From positions 1-16,408 of the forward strand of contig CATZKS010000040.1 of NCBI GenBank assembly GCA_958421035.1: a DNA stretch of 16,408 nucleotides, written 5' to 3'. The notes under the pieces are model-generated. The model had not been told where the DNA came from. It made no database searches and saw only the letters and a program-made list of their open reading frames with translations. Every line of letters starts with the position of its first letter. The stretch's first letter is position 1. This document shows, in pieces, positions 7,406 through 14,752 of the stretch. Origin of the DNA: an uncultured Collinsella sp. (GTDB lineage: Bacteria; Actinomycetota; Coriobacteriia; Coriobacteriales; Coriobacteriaceae). A program made the position numbers and the translations under genes.

Positions 7406-7505
7406 CGCTGTCGGTAACGAATCATCGGCTATTTCGTTGCTGGTCAATATAAGATATTGATTTGCGTTAAACGGAATTCGATGTTCTTGAGGGTAGGGGA
7501 TTGAT

Positions 7506-8105
7506 TTGGGTCGTGCTGGGGGTATGACGCCGCCTTTGCGTTGGCGGTTGGGTGTTGCTGGTGGGGTGGCGCTGGTTGTGCTGCTTCTTGACCAGCTGAC
7601 CAAGCTTGCGGTTCGTGCCGTGGGCGACGCTTTGCATGTGACCGTCATCCCCGGTGTTATTGACTTTATGTTTGTCCGTAATATCGGTGCTGCCTTTAAC
7701 ATGGGTGAGGGCCATGGCATCGCGTTCGCTGTGCTGGCGCTTGCGGTCATTATCGCTATTGCCGTGTACCTCGTTCGTGCACCCCAGCTCGCCCATCTTG
7801 AGGTTGTAGGCATGGCGATGGTCGCGGGCGGTGCTATCGGCAACGCTATCGATCGTTTGGCCTTTGGCTTCGTGACCGATTTTATTGCCACCACCTTCAT
7901 CGACTTCCCCGTCTTCAATGTGGCCGATATCGGCATTACCTTGGGCGTCGTGCTCGCCCTCTTCGGCTATATGTTCTTGAGCCCCGCGGCCCGTGAGGTC
8001 GATGCGACCGCCGAGCTTAACGCCCGTGACGAGGCCCGCGCCAAGCGCAAGGCTAAACAACGTGGGGAGCGTGCCCGCAAGATTCGCGAAAGGAATGAGC
8101 GCTAA
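7506..8105 (+). CDS. lspA: Lipoprotein signal peptidase (signal peptidase II)
   Basis: LspA is a membrane aspartyl protease that cuts the signal peptide from lipid-modified prolipoproteins. Four membrane helices and all family motifs are visible: DQLTK (Asp29), NIGAAFNMGEG (59-69), GGAIGNAIDR with catalytic Asp116, and FPVFNVADIG with catalytic Asp141. The protein is 199 residues, longer than the usual ~160, because of a C-terminal tail of about 35 residues rich in Lys, Arg and Glu that should lie in the cytoplasm. The start is uncertain. TTG 7506 has AGGGGA (7495-7500) 5 bases upstream and is preferred; ATG 7524 has a G-run only one base away. The TAA stop shares its last A with the ATG of the next gene, so the two are probably translated together. 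Confidence 0.95.
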   Translation: MGRAGGMTPPLRWRLGVAGGVALVVLLLDQLTKLAVRAVGDALHVTVIPGVIDFMFVRNIGAAFNMGEGHGIAFAVLALAVIIAIAVYLVRAPQLAHLEVVGMAMVAGGAIGNAIDRLAFGFVTDFIATTFIDFPVFNVADIGITLGVVLALFGYMFLSPAAREVDATAELNARDEARAKRKAKQRGERARKIRERNER

Positions 8106-9118
8106 TGGCCGACATCCATATCCTTGTTGCCGACGATGCCGCTGGTCAGCGTCTTGACGCCTATCTGGGCGCCAATGACGGCTGCCCTACGCGCTCTGCC
8201 TGCGCGCATCTGATTGAGGGCGGTGCCGTAATCGTGAACGGCGAGACCTGCCTGTCAAAAAAGTATGCCGTGCGCTCCGGTGACCGCATCTCGGTCGACC
8301 TGCCCGAGCCGCACGATCCGACTGACGTGATTCCTGAGGCCATTCCCCTCGATATTCGTTACGAGGACGACTACCTCATCGTGCTCTCCAAGCAGCGCGG
8401 CCTGGTGTGCCATCCCGCCCATGGCCACGAGAGCGGCACGCTTGCGAACGCTCTGGTCTACCACTGCGGCATCGATCATCTTGGTACTGTGCAGGGTGAG
8501 GACCGCCCCGGCATCGTGCATCGCCTGGATCGCGATACCTCGGGCCTTATGCTCGCGGCAAAAGACGACGACACCCAGCGCGCGCTTCAAAATCTCATCC
8601 GCACGCGCACACTCGACCGTCGCTATATCACGCTCGTTCACGGGCACATCGCCATGGACGAGGGCACTATCAACACCGGTATCGCCCGATCGACGCGCGA
8701 CCGCGTGAAGATGGCGGTTTCCGATGACCCCTTTGCGCGTCAGGCCATCACGACTTTCAAGGTGCTCGAGCGCTTTGATTCCACGCGCTTCGACGACGGC
8801 TATACGCTCGTCGAGTGTCATCTGTTTACCGGACGCACGCATCAGATTCGCGTGCACATGCGCCATATCAACCACGCCTGCGTGGGCGATCCACTCTACG
8901 GCAAGTGCGATGCGCGCGCCGACCAGGGCCTGACCAGGCAGTTCCTTCATTCCTGGCGCGTGGCGTTCGACCATCCCGTGACGGGGGAGCGCATTGAGTG
9001 CCGCGACGAGTTGCCGTGGGATCTCGCTGCGGTTCTCGACGATCTGGCTCCGCGCTCGCTCGGTCGCACGGCCGTTGGAGATGAAATCGTTCCGCAGCTC
9101 GGTCTTCTCGAAGCCTAG
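8105..9118 (+). CDS. RluA/RluD-family rRNA pseudouridine synthase
   Basis: The enzyme converts specific uridines in RNA, most likely 23S rRNA, to pseudouridine. The 337-residue protein has an N-terminal S4 RNA-binding domain (about 14-75) and a catalytic domain with the signature HRLDRDTSGL (139-148), where Asp142 is the expected catalytic residue. RYEDDYLIVLSKQRGLVCHP and FTGRTHQIRVHM are also typical. Bacillus has a similar gene (ylyB) directly after lspA, as here. The exact target uridines cannot be read from the sequence, so no symbol is given. The ATG overlaps the lspA stop (TAATG), with AAAGGA about 10 bases upstream. No terminator follows before the glycosyltransferase promoter region. 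Confidence 0.93.
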   Translation: MADIHILVADDAAGQRLDAYLGANDGCPTRSACAHLIEGGAVIVNGETCLSKKYAVRSGDRISVDLPEPHDPTDVIPEAIPLDIRYEDDYLIVLSKQRGLVCHPAHGHESGTLANALVYHCGIDHLGTVQGEDRPGIVHRLDRDTSGLMLAAKDDDTQRALQNLIRTRTLDRRYITLVHGHIAMDEGTINTGIARSTRDRVKMAVSDDPFARQAITTFKVLERFDSTRFDDGYTLVECHLFTGRTHQIRVHMRHINHACVGDPLYGKCDARADQGLTRQFLHSWRVAFDHPVTGERIECRDELPWDLAAVLDDLAPRSLGRTAVGDEIVPQLGLLEA

Positions 9119-9136
9119 CCAGTATTAGGTGGTTTC

Positions 9137-9163
9137 TTGAACTCGGTAAGCCTGCGGTAAGAT
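9137..9163 (+). promoter_or_regulatory. Weak candidate promoter of the GT2 gene
   Basis: TTGAAC (9137-9142) and TAAGAT (9158-9163) are 15 bases apart, shorter than ideal; other -10 readings in the same AT-rich TAAGATATAC stretch give 16-18. It lies about 40 bases before the glycosyltransferase start. Confidence 0.35.
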
Positions 9164-9200
9164 ATACGGTTGTTTACGAAACGCGTTGCTGGGAGCCTGC

Positions 9201-10496
9201 ATGCTCGCCTTTTTACAAACCAACACACCCATCGTGATCTTCAACCAGATTGTCGTCACGCTGCTCACGGTCTGCTTTCTGTACCAGGTGGTCTTCTTTG
9301 TCATTGGCGCTCTTCGTGGCGAGGTTGCGCCTCCCAAGGCCAAAAAACTCCACCGCTATGCCTTCTTTATCGCCGCGCATAACGAGGAGGCCGTGATCGC
9401 CAACCTCGTTCTCTCCATCAAGGACCAGGATTATCCGTCCGAGCTCATCGAGGTTTTCGTGGTCGCCGATGCCTGCACCGACAACACGGCGCAGCTCGCG
9501 CGCGAGGCCGGTGCTATTGTTTACGAGCGCAATGACCTGGCCCGCAAGGGCAAGAGCTGGGTCATGGACTTTGGCTTTGACCGCATCCTTAACGAGTATC
9601 CCGACACGTTTGAGGGCTACTTTATCTTCGATGCCGACAACGTTATCTCCCGCGATTACGTTTCCAAGATGAATGATGCCTTTGACCAGGGCTTCCATGT
9701 GGTCACGAGCTATCGCAATTCCAAGAACTTCGGCAGCTCGTGGATCTCGGCGGCTAATGCCACGTGGTATCTACGCGAGGCGCGCTTCCTCAACAACGCG
9801 CGCAATATCTGCAAGACGTCCTGCGCTGTTTCGGGTTCGGGTTACCTTATCTCGTCAAGCGTTATCGAGGGCATGCACGGCTGGCAGTTCCATACGCTGA
9901 CCGAGGACATCCAGTTCACCACGTTCTGTGCCATTCACGGCATTCGCATCGGTTATGCGCCGGCGGAGTTCTTTGACGAACAACCCGTGACGTTTAAGGC
10001 GTCCTGGAAACAGCGCATGCGTTGGACCAAGGGCTTCTACCAGGTGTTCTTTACTTACGGTAAGCACCTGGTCAAGTCGACCTTCCGCTACCATCGCTTT
10101 GCCGCCTACGACATGTTCATGACGATCGCCCCGGGTATGCTGCTGTCGCTCATCTCGATGCTCGCCAATGCGACGTTCCTGATCGTGGGTGGACTCTCGC
10201 ACGGCTTTTTGGCTACCGAAGTCGAGATGCAGGCATGCGCCGCTTCGCTCATTATGACCTTCGCCATGATGTATCAGACCTTCTTTATCTTGGCGCTGCT
10301 CACGACTATCTTTGAGTACAAGCACATTCACTGCGCGCAAAAGTGGCGTCTGGTGACTAACCTGTTTACCTTCCCGATCTTTATGTTCAGCTATATCCCC
10401 ATCACGGTGGCCGCGCTGTTCCTGAAGGTCGACTGGGTGCCGACGCAGCACGCCGTCAACGTTACCCTTGACGAGGTCATGCAAGGCGCCAAATAA
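9201..10496 (+). CDS. Membrane-bound processive family 2 glycosyltransferase
   Basis: This enzyme probably adds sugars from a nucleotide-sugar donor to a growing surface polysaccharide or glycolipid at the membrane. The 431-residue protein has an N-terminal membrane helix (about 10-38), a GT-A fold domain, and three or four C-terminal helices (about 303-330, 346-371, 388-408). The active-site set of processive GT2 enzymes (the BcsA, NodC and hyaluronan synthase type) is present: Asp90 in VADACTDN, DAD (144-146), TED (234-236) and QRMRW (271-275). No PilZ domain or partner subunit is seen, so the sugar and product are unknown. The ATG at 9201 has GGGAG (9191-9195) 5 bases before it; an in-frame TTG at 9186 is less likely. 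Its own terminator follows directly. Confidence 0.9.
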   Translation: MLAFLQTNTPIVIFNQIVVTLLTVCFLYQVVFFVIGALRGEVAPPKAKKLHRYAFFIAAHNEEAVIANLVLSIKDQDYPSELIEVFVVADACTDNTAQLAREAGAIVYERNDLARKGKSWVMDFGFDRILNEYPDTFEGYFIFDADNVISRDYVSKMNDAFDQGFHVVTSYRNSKNFGSSWISAANATWYLREARFLNNARNICKTSCAVSGSGYLISSSVIEGMHGWQFHTLTEDIQFTTFCAIHGIRIGYAPAEFFDEQPVTFKASWKQRMRWTKGFYQVFFTYGKHLVKSTFRYHRFAAYDMFMTIAPGMLLSLISMLANATFLIVGGLSHGFLATEVEMQACAASLIMTFAMMYQTFFILALLTTIFEYKHIHCAQKWRLVTNLFTFPIFMFSYIPITVAALFLKVDWVPTQHAVNVTLDEVMQGAK

Positions 10497-10504
10497 CCAC
10501 CACC

Positions 10505-10546
10505 AAAACCACCGCAAAGGGGACAGGCACCTTTGTGGTGGTTTTT
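10505..10546 (+). terminator. Intrinsic terminator after the GT2 gene
   Basis: AAAACCACCGCAAAGG (10505-10520) pairs with CCTTTGTGGTGGTTTT (10530-10545) in a 16-bp stem with one G-U pair and a 9-base loop, ending in TTTTT. It is nearly the same in its stem as the terminator at 2847-2885. Confidence 0.9.
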
Positions 10547-10577
10547 GCTTTTGCGATGCAGCTTGAGGAGGTGCACG

Positions 10578-11000
10578 ATGTTTTATATTCCGTTTTGGAT
10601 TTGCATCTTTGCCGGTGCGGTGGTTGATGCCCGCGAGCGGCGGTTTCCCAATGAGCTTGCCGGCGCGTGTGCGGTGGCGGCGCTTGCAGGCGTCTGGCTT
10701 GATAAGGGCGTTAACACGGCGCTTGACCACGCCGGTCTTGCGGTCATCGTCTACCTTGTCCTTGTGCTTACTGAGTCGCTCTGGCGGCGCTTCCGCCAAG
10801 CCCCTGGCATCGGCATGGGGGATGCCAAGGCGCTCTTCGCGCTTTGCACGCTCGACCCTATGGGCGGCATCGTGGCATTTGCCGTCGCGCTCCTGGCCCT
10901 GGCTCTCTCTTGCCTCTTCACAAAATCGCACTCCCTGCCATTGCTCCCGTTTTTGGTGCCGATTTTTGCCATAATCGAGGTCTTGGGCTGCACTTTGTAA
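10578..11000 (+). CDS. Minimal A24-family prepilin peptidase
   Basis: Type IV prepilin peptidases are membrane aspartyl proteases that cut the leader from pilin-like proteins. At 140 residues this is the short form (TadV/CpaA-like): it has the peptidase core but no N-terminal methyltransferase domain. Both expected catalytic aspartates are visible: Asp17 in VVDARERRFPN and Asp82 in the GMGDAK motif. At least three hydrophobic segments are clear (about 29-41, 52-66, 95-114), with more at both ends. The ATG at 10578 follows a strong ribosome-binding site (GAGGAGGTG, 10565-10573). No pilin, ATPase or other assembly gene is in the window, so its substrate must be coded elsewhere. It sits between the GT2 terminator and the dGTPase gene, 31 bases before the latter. 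Confidence 0.85.
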   Translation: MFYIPFWICIFAGAVVDARERRFPNELAGACAVAALAGVWLDKGVNTALDHAGLAVIVYLVLVLTESLWRRFRQAPGIGMGDAKALFALCTLDPMGGIVAFAVALLALALSCLFTKSHSLPLLPFLVPIFAIIEVLGCTL

Positions 11001-11031
11001 TCGATTGCGCATCCTTCTTAAGGAGCATGCC

Positions 11032-12279
11032 ATGGCAACTAATCAAGAAACGGCCGTCATTAAGGCTCGCATGGACCGTATTCCCTCGGCGTTGTCGCCC
11101 GAACTTGTCGAGCGCATTGCCGCCGATCGTGCTTCGGGCTATGTCAACCCGTATCGTTGCAACGACGATCAGGTCATTCGTCGTATTGATCGCGCCGCCG
11201 ACAAAGGTACGCTTATGCGCCCGGCGTATATGCGTGATACCGAAAAGATACTTCATCTTCCGGCGTACACCCGTTATGCAGGCAAAACGCAGGTCTTTAG
11301 CTTCCGTAGCAATGATGATCTTTCACGCCGCGGTTTGCACGTACAGCTTGTCTCCCGCATTGCGCGCGATATCGGTCGCGCCCTGGGGCTCAATTGCGAT
11401 CTGATCGAGGCGATTGGCCTGGGTCACGACTTGGGACACACGCCTTTCGGCCATGCCGGCGAGCGCTTCCTCAACGATATCTATCATGAGCGTACGGGGC
11501 GTTATTTTTTCCATAACGTGCAGTCGGTTCGCGTGCTCGACGCGTTGTATGGCCGCAACGTGTCGCTCCAGACGCTCGACGGCGTGCTATGCCATAACGG
11601 CGAGTACGAGCAGCGTGTGTTTGAGCTCTCGGACATGGGCTCCTTTGACCAGTTTGACCAGACGGTTGAGGATTGCATTGCCACGGGCTATAGCGCAATT
11701 GGGCATCTGCGCCCCATGACGCTCGAGGGCTGCGTCGTTCGCATCTCGGATATTCTTGCCTACGTCGGTCGTGACCGTCAGGATGCGATCGCGGCGGGCC
11801 TGCTTTCGCCCGACGCTTTTGATGATGGCCGGGGCGGTGCCTACAACAGTTGGATCCTCACGCATGCCTCCATCGATATCGTTGAGCACAGCTATGGTAA
11901 GCCGCGCATCGAGATGAGCGAGGACCTGTTTGAGGAAATTCGCCGAGCCAAGCGCGAGAACTACGAGAAGATCTATAGCAAGGGCGGTATCGAAGGCGAT
12001 TCTGAGGCGGAGCTGCGCGAGGCGTTCGTAAAGCTCTACGACCGTTGCCTGCGGGATCTTAACAGTGGCGACGAGTCCTCTTACATCTTTAAGCATCATA
12101 TTTCGCGCATTGAGCAGCAGCTTTCCTACTATGATCGCACCTATGCCTGGCAGGACGACAAGGATCAAGCCGTGGTGGATTATATCGCGAGCATGACGGA
12201 CGGTTATTTCTGCGAACTGACGAGCAAGCTGTTCCCGGGTCTAAAGTTTCCGCATCGTACCTATATTAACGAACGGTAG
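11032..12279 (+). CDS. dgt: Deoxyguanosinetriphosphate triphosphohydrolase-like HD protein
   Basis: Proteins of this family split dNTPs (classically dGTP) into deoxynucleoside and triphosphate and so help balance the dNTP pool. The 415-residue protein carries the HD-domain metal site: His103 in GLHVQLVSRIARDI, then His132-Asp133 and His136 in LGHDLGHTPFGHAGE. NVQSVRVLD and CHNGEY further on are also typical of dGTPases. The ATG at 11032 has AAGGAG (11020-11025) 6 bases upstream. It probably shares a transcript with the prepilin peptidase gene just before it, and with rarA after it unless the weak promoter there is used. Substrate preference among dNTPs cannot be read from sequence. Confidence 0.88.
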   Translation: MATNQETAVIKARMDRIPSALSPELVERIAADRASGYVNPYRCNDDQVIRRIDRAADKGTLMRPAYMRDTEKILHLPAYTRYAGKTQVFSFRSNDDLSRRGLHVQLVSRIARDIGRALGLNCDLIEAIGLGHDLGHTPFGHAGERFLNDIYHERTGRYFFHNVQSVRVLDALYGRNVSLQTLDGVLCHNGEYEQRVFELSDMGSFDQFDQTVEDCIATGYSAIGHLRPMTLEGCVVRISDILAYVGRDRQDAIAAGLLSPDAFDDGRGGAYNSWILTHASIDIVEHSYGKPRIEMSEDLFEEIRRAKRENYEKIYSKGGIEGDSEAELREAFVKLYDRCLRDLNSGDESSYIFKHHISRIEQQLSYYDRTYAWQDDKDQAVVDYIASMTDGYFCELTSKLFPGLKFPHRTYINER

Positions 12280-12294
12280 TTCGTATCCTTTCGG

Positions 12295-12319
12295 TATACT
12301 GGTTAGTTGAAAACGTTTT
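12295..12319 (+). promoter_or_regulatory. Possible rarA promoter with palindrome
   Basis: TATACT (12295-12300) is a good -10 hexamer, but no clear -35 lies 16-18 bases upstream. Directly after it, AAAACGTTTT (12310-12319) is a perfect 10-bp palindrome within TTGAAAACGTTTTTGA, which resembles the half of a LacI/CcpA-family operator. Both readings are tentative. Confidence 0.3.
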
Positions 12320-12340
12320 TGATTGATGCACGGGATGGCT

Positions 12341-13690
12341 ATGGACGACCTTTTTTCTTCCTCGACGCGCGAGCGTTCCTTTAAAAATGCGCCGCTCGCG
12401 GTGCGCATGCGACCCAATTCGCTCGACGAGTACGTGGGCCAGCAAAAGGCCGTCGGTAAGGGCTCATGGTTGCGTGCCGCGATCGAGCACGACGTTCTTT
12501 CGAGCGTGATTCTGTACGGGCCTGCCGGTACGGGCAAGACGACGCTGGCCCACATTATCGCCAACCATACCAAGAGCGAGTTTGTCGAGGTCAGCGCCGT
12601 CACGGGTACCGTGAAGGACCTGCGTCGCGTGATTGATGAGGCCAAGACGCGCCTGAATACGTACGACCGCCGCACCATTCTATTCATCGATGAGATTCAC
12701 CGCTTCTCTAAGTCGCAGCAGGATGCCCTGCTGCATGCAGTTGAGAACCGTACCGTCATTATGATTGGCGCTACGACGGAGAACCCGTACTTCGAGGTCA
12801 ACTCGGCACTGCTCTCACGTGGTCGCGTCGTGGAGCTTGACCATCTGAAGGATGAGGATATAGCCACGCTTATTGAACGTGCGCTTGAGGCGCCGCAGGG
12901 CTTGAACGGTAAGTTCTCGGCCGATGAGGATACGGTCAAGACCATCTGCACGCTGGCAGCGGGTGACGCTCGCTCGGCGCTCACGACGCTCGAGCTTGCG
13001 AGCGAGATTGCCGTCACGCGTCCCGATACCGAGGGAACGCCAGCGCCCGCGGCGGGGGAGCGCTATCCCATCACCGTGTATGACGTAAAGATCGCCAACC
13101 CGCGTCGCGGCTTTACGTATGACAAAAACGGCGACATGCACTACGACATCATCAGTGCGTTCATCAAGTCCATGCGCGGTAGCGACCCCGATGCCACGAT
13201 CTATTGGCTCGCGCGCATGATCGATGCTGGGGAGGATCCTAAGTTTATCGCTCGCCGCATTATGATTCACGCTTCTGAGGATGTTGGCAACGCCGACCCG
13301 CAGGCGCTTTTGGTGGCGCATGCCGCGTTTAAGTCTGCCGAGGTCATTGGCTATCCCGAGTGCCGCATTAACCTGGCTCAGGCTGCACTCTATGTGTGCT
13401 TGGCGCCAAAATCCAACGCGTGTGAGGCTTCGATCGATGCGGCGCTGGCCGATATCCATTCTAGTGGGCTTCGCGAGGTGCCGAGTTATCTGCGCGATCG
13501 CCATCGCCCGGGCAGCGATGAATACGGTGTGTATAAGTATCCACATGATTATCCCGAAGGCTGGGTCGATCAGCGCTATTTGCCCGAGGGACTGGAGCGC
13601 GGCGCGTTCTGGCAGCCTGCCGGCCGCGGTTGGGAAGGGTGGCGCGTAGAGCAAAGTGAACGCGACCGCAGCGGGAATGCACCGAAGTAG
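12341..13690 (+). CDS. rarA: Replication-associated recombination protein A (RarA/MgsA AAA+ ATPase)
   Basis: RarA is a clamp-loader-like AAA+ ATPase that acts at stalled replication forks. The 449-residue protein starts with the family pattern PLAVRMRPNSLDEYVGQ. Walker A is GPAGTGKT (60-67), Walker B ILFIDEIHRF, and sensor 1 GATTENP. The C-terminal part has the helical MgsA domain: SAFIKSMRGSDPDATIYWLARMI, the RIMIHASEDVGNADPQAL stretch, and a YLPEGLERGAFWQP end. Start choice is uncertain: in-frame ATGs lie at 12326, 12335 and 12341. ATG 12341 gives the usual MDDLF opening and has GGG (12332-12334) 6 bases before it, a weak ribosome-binding site. No terminator was seen between its stop and the next operon. 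Confidence 0.94.
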   Translation: MDDLFSSSTRERSFKNAPLAVRMRPNSLDEYVGQQKAVGKGSWLRAAIEHDVLSSVILYGPAGTGKTTLAHIIANHTKSEFVEVSAVTGTVKDLRRVIDEAKTRLNTYDRRTILFIDEIHRFSKSQQDALLHAVENRTVIMIGATTENPYFEVNSALLSRGRVVELDHLKDEDIATLIERALEAPQGLNGKFSADEDTVKTICTLAAGDARSALTTLELASEIAVTRPDTEGTPAPAAGERYPITVYDVKIANPRRGFTYDKNGDMHYDIISAFIKSMRGSDPDATIYWLARMIDAGEDPKFIARRIMIHASEDVGNADPQALLVAHAAFKSAEVIGYPECRINLAQAALYVCLAPKSNACEASIDAALADIHSSGLREVPSYLRDRHRPGSDEYGVYKYPHDYPEGWVDQRYLPEGLERGAFWQPAGRGWEGWRVEQSERDRSGNAPK

Positions 13691-13740
13691 CTGCTGATAA
13701 TTTTGTCCCACGTTGCTGCTCTTGGCATGTTCGGTCCCCT

Positions 13741-13770
13741 TTGGGGTACCATGGAAACCGTCTGTATATC
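13741..13770 (+). promoter_or_regulatory. Weak candidate promoter of the sigma operon
   Basis: TTGGGG (13741-13746) and TATATC (13765-13770) are 18 bases apart and about 20 bases before the DUF948 start, so the leader would be very short. A small hairpin, GGT-CCCC (13733-13739) with GGGG-(T)-ACC (13743-13750), overlaps the -35. No SigB-type GTTT/GGGTAT pair with proper spacing was found here, so self-activation by the sigma factor is not evident. Confidence 0.25.
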
Positions 13771-13790
13771 GATTCCTTTGGGAGGCTTGC

Positions 13791-14381
13791 ATGAGTCCCA
13801 TTCAAATCGCCCTGCTGCTGCTCGCCGTTGCCGGCGTGTGGGCCATCGTTGAGCTCGCGCTTACCCTGCGTAAGACCCGCACCGTTGTCGACTCGCTCGA
13901 TAAGACCGTGAACGACCTCAACAACACCATCGCCGAGGCTCAGCCTGTGGTGGCAAAGCTCGATGGCGCTGTCGATGAGCTTACGCCGGCGCTTGCCCAG
14001 ATGGAGCCGCTGCTTAAGTCGAGCAAGACGGCAGTTGATGCCCTTACCTCCAATCTCGTAGAGGTCGAAGCCGTGGTTCGCGACATTTCCGAGGTTACGG
14101 GCAGCATGGCCGAGGCCAGCAATGCTGTGTCGAGCGTGACTGATTCTGCGGCAGGTGCCGTGCAGAAACTCTTTAACAAGGTGAAGGCTCCCGCGGCCGA
14201 CGCTGAGCGTAAGCTTTCCGCTGCCGAAGAAGCCGAGCAGCCGACCGAGCGTGTCCTGATTGGCGAAGCCGGGGACGATGTCGCTGCTGGTGACAATGAT
14301 GCACAGAAGCCTGCTGCTAAAGCAGCCCAGTATTACACCTACACGCCCGCCGAGACCACCGAGGAGTCCTGCGATGAGTAG
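13791..14381 (+). CDS. DUF948 membrane-anchored coiled-coil protein
   Basis: This 196-residue protein has one N-terminal membrane helix (about 4-22, IQIALLLLAVAGVWAIVELAL). A long, regular helical region follows (about 25-130), rich in Val, Leu, Ala and Asp and resembling the helical part of methyl-accepting receptors. The C-terminal tail (about 140-196) is acidic, Ala-rich and likely disordered. This is the DUF948 architecture; Bacillus YtxG is a general-stress protein of this kind, but no enzyme activity is known. The ATG at 13791 has GGGAGG (13780-13785) 5 bases before it. The last 8 bases overlap the start of the next gene, which ties it to the anti-sigma/sigma pair. A role as a membrane anchor or sensor for that pair is inference. 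Confidence 0.85.
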   Translation: MSPIQIALLLLAVAGVWAIVELALTLRKTRTVVDSLDKTVNDLNNTIAEAQPVVAKLDGAVDELTPALAQMEPLLKSSKTAVDALTSNLVEVEAVVRDISEVTGSMAEASNAVSSVTDSAAGAVQKLFNKVKAPAADAERKLSAAEEAEQPTERVLIGEAGDDVAAGDNDAQKPAAKAAQYYTYTPAETTEESCDE

Positions 14382-14751
14382 CGAAGCAACTTGCCCCATT
14401 ACGCTGACCGTTGCCGGCGACCCGCGTCTGGCGCGCCTTGTGCGCATGACGGCGGCAAATGTCGGTGCGCTCTGCTCCATGTCCGTCGATCGCATCGAGG
14501 ACATTCGTATGGCTGCCGAGGAAGCATTTATTTTCGGCTGCACGGCTGTTGATTCCGATGACATCTCGATCAAATTCGATGTCGACGAATCTCACGTTGG
14601 CATGACCTTTACCTTTGGCGACCAGGCCACCGTCGACGAGGATGACCAGGCCGCTGTGTATGCCGAGCTCATTTTGGCGAGCGTGTGCGATTCCTACGAA
14701 AAGACTGCGGCGCCCCTGACGCTTTCCCTCGACCTCAAGGCGGATATTTAA
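14374..14751 (+). CDS. RsbW/SpoIIAB-like anti-sigma factor with degenerate ATP site
   Basis: The position just before a SigB/SigF-type sigma gene, the size (125 residues) and the layout (ITLTVAGDPRLARLVRMTAANVG, then DRIEDIRMAAEEAF, then VYAELILASVCDSYE and a final LTLSLDLK strand) fit an anti-sigma factor of the histidine-kinase-like ATPase fold. In RsbW and SpoIIAB the N-box has the form EAxxNxxxHA; here the matching stretch is EEAFIFGCTAV (49-59), with Phe54 and Ala58 where Asn and His are expected. No DxGxG box or G-rich lid is visible. It therefore may not bind ATP or phosphorylate a partner. ATG 14374 overlaps the DUF948 stop by 8 bases and has GAGGAG (14361-14366) 7 bases upstream. The family call rests on context plus weak similarity. 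Confidence 0.72.
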   Translation: MSSEATCPITLTVAGDPRLARLVRMTAANVGALCSMSVDRIEDIRMAAEEAFIFGCTAVDSDDISIKFDVDESHVGMTFTFGDQATVDEDDQAAVYAELILASVCDSYEKTAAPLTLSLDLKADI

Positions 14752-14752
14752 T

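Noticed and set aside
7466..7496. GTTAAA ... GGGTAG before lspA as a second SigB-type promoter
   Set aside because: The spacer is 19 bases, outside the 12-15 range, and the GGGTAG merges with the lspA ribosome-binding site.
13733..13750. Small hairpin GGTCCCC / GGGGTACC before DUF948 as a terminator for rarA
   Set aside because: Only 7 bp with a bulge and a 3-base loop, and no T-run follows, so it does not qualify as an intrinsic terminator.
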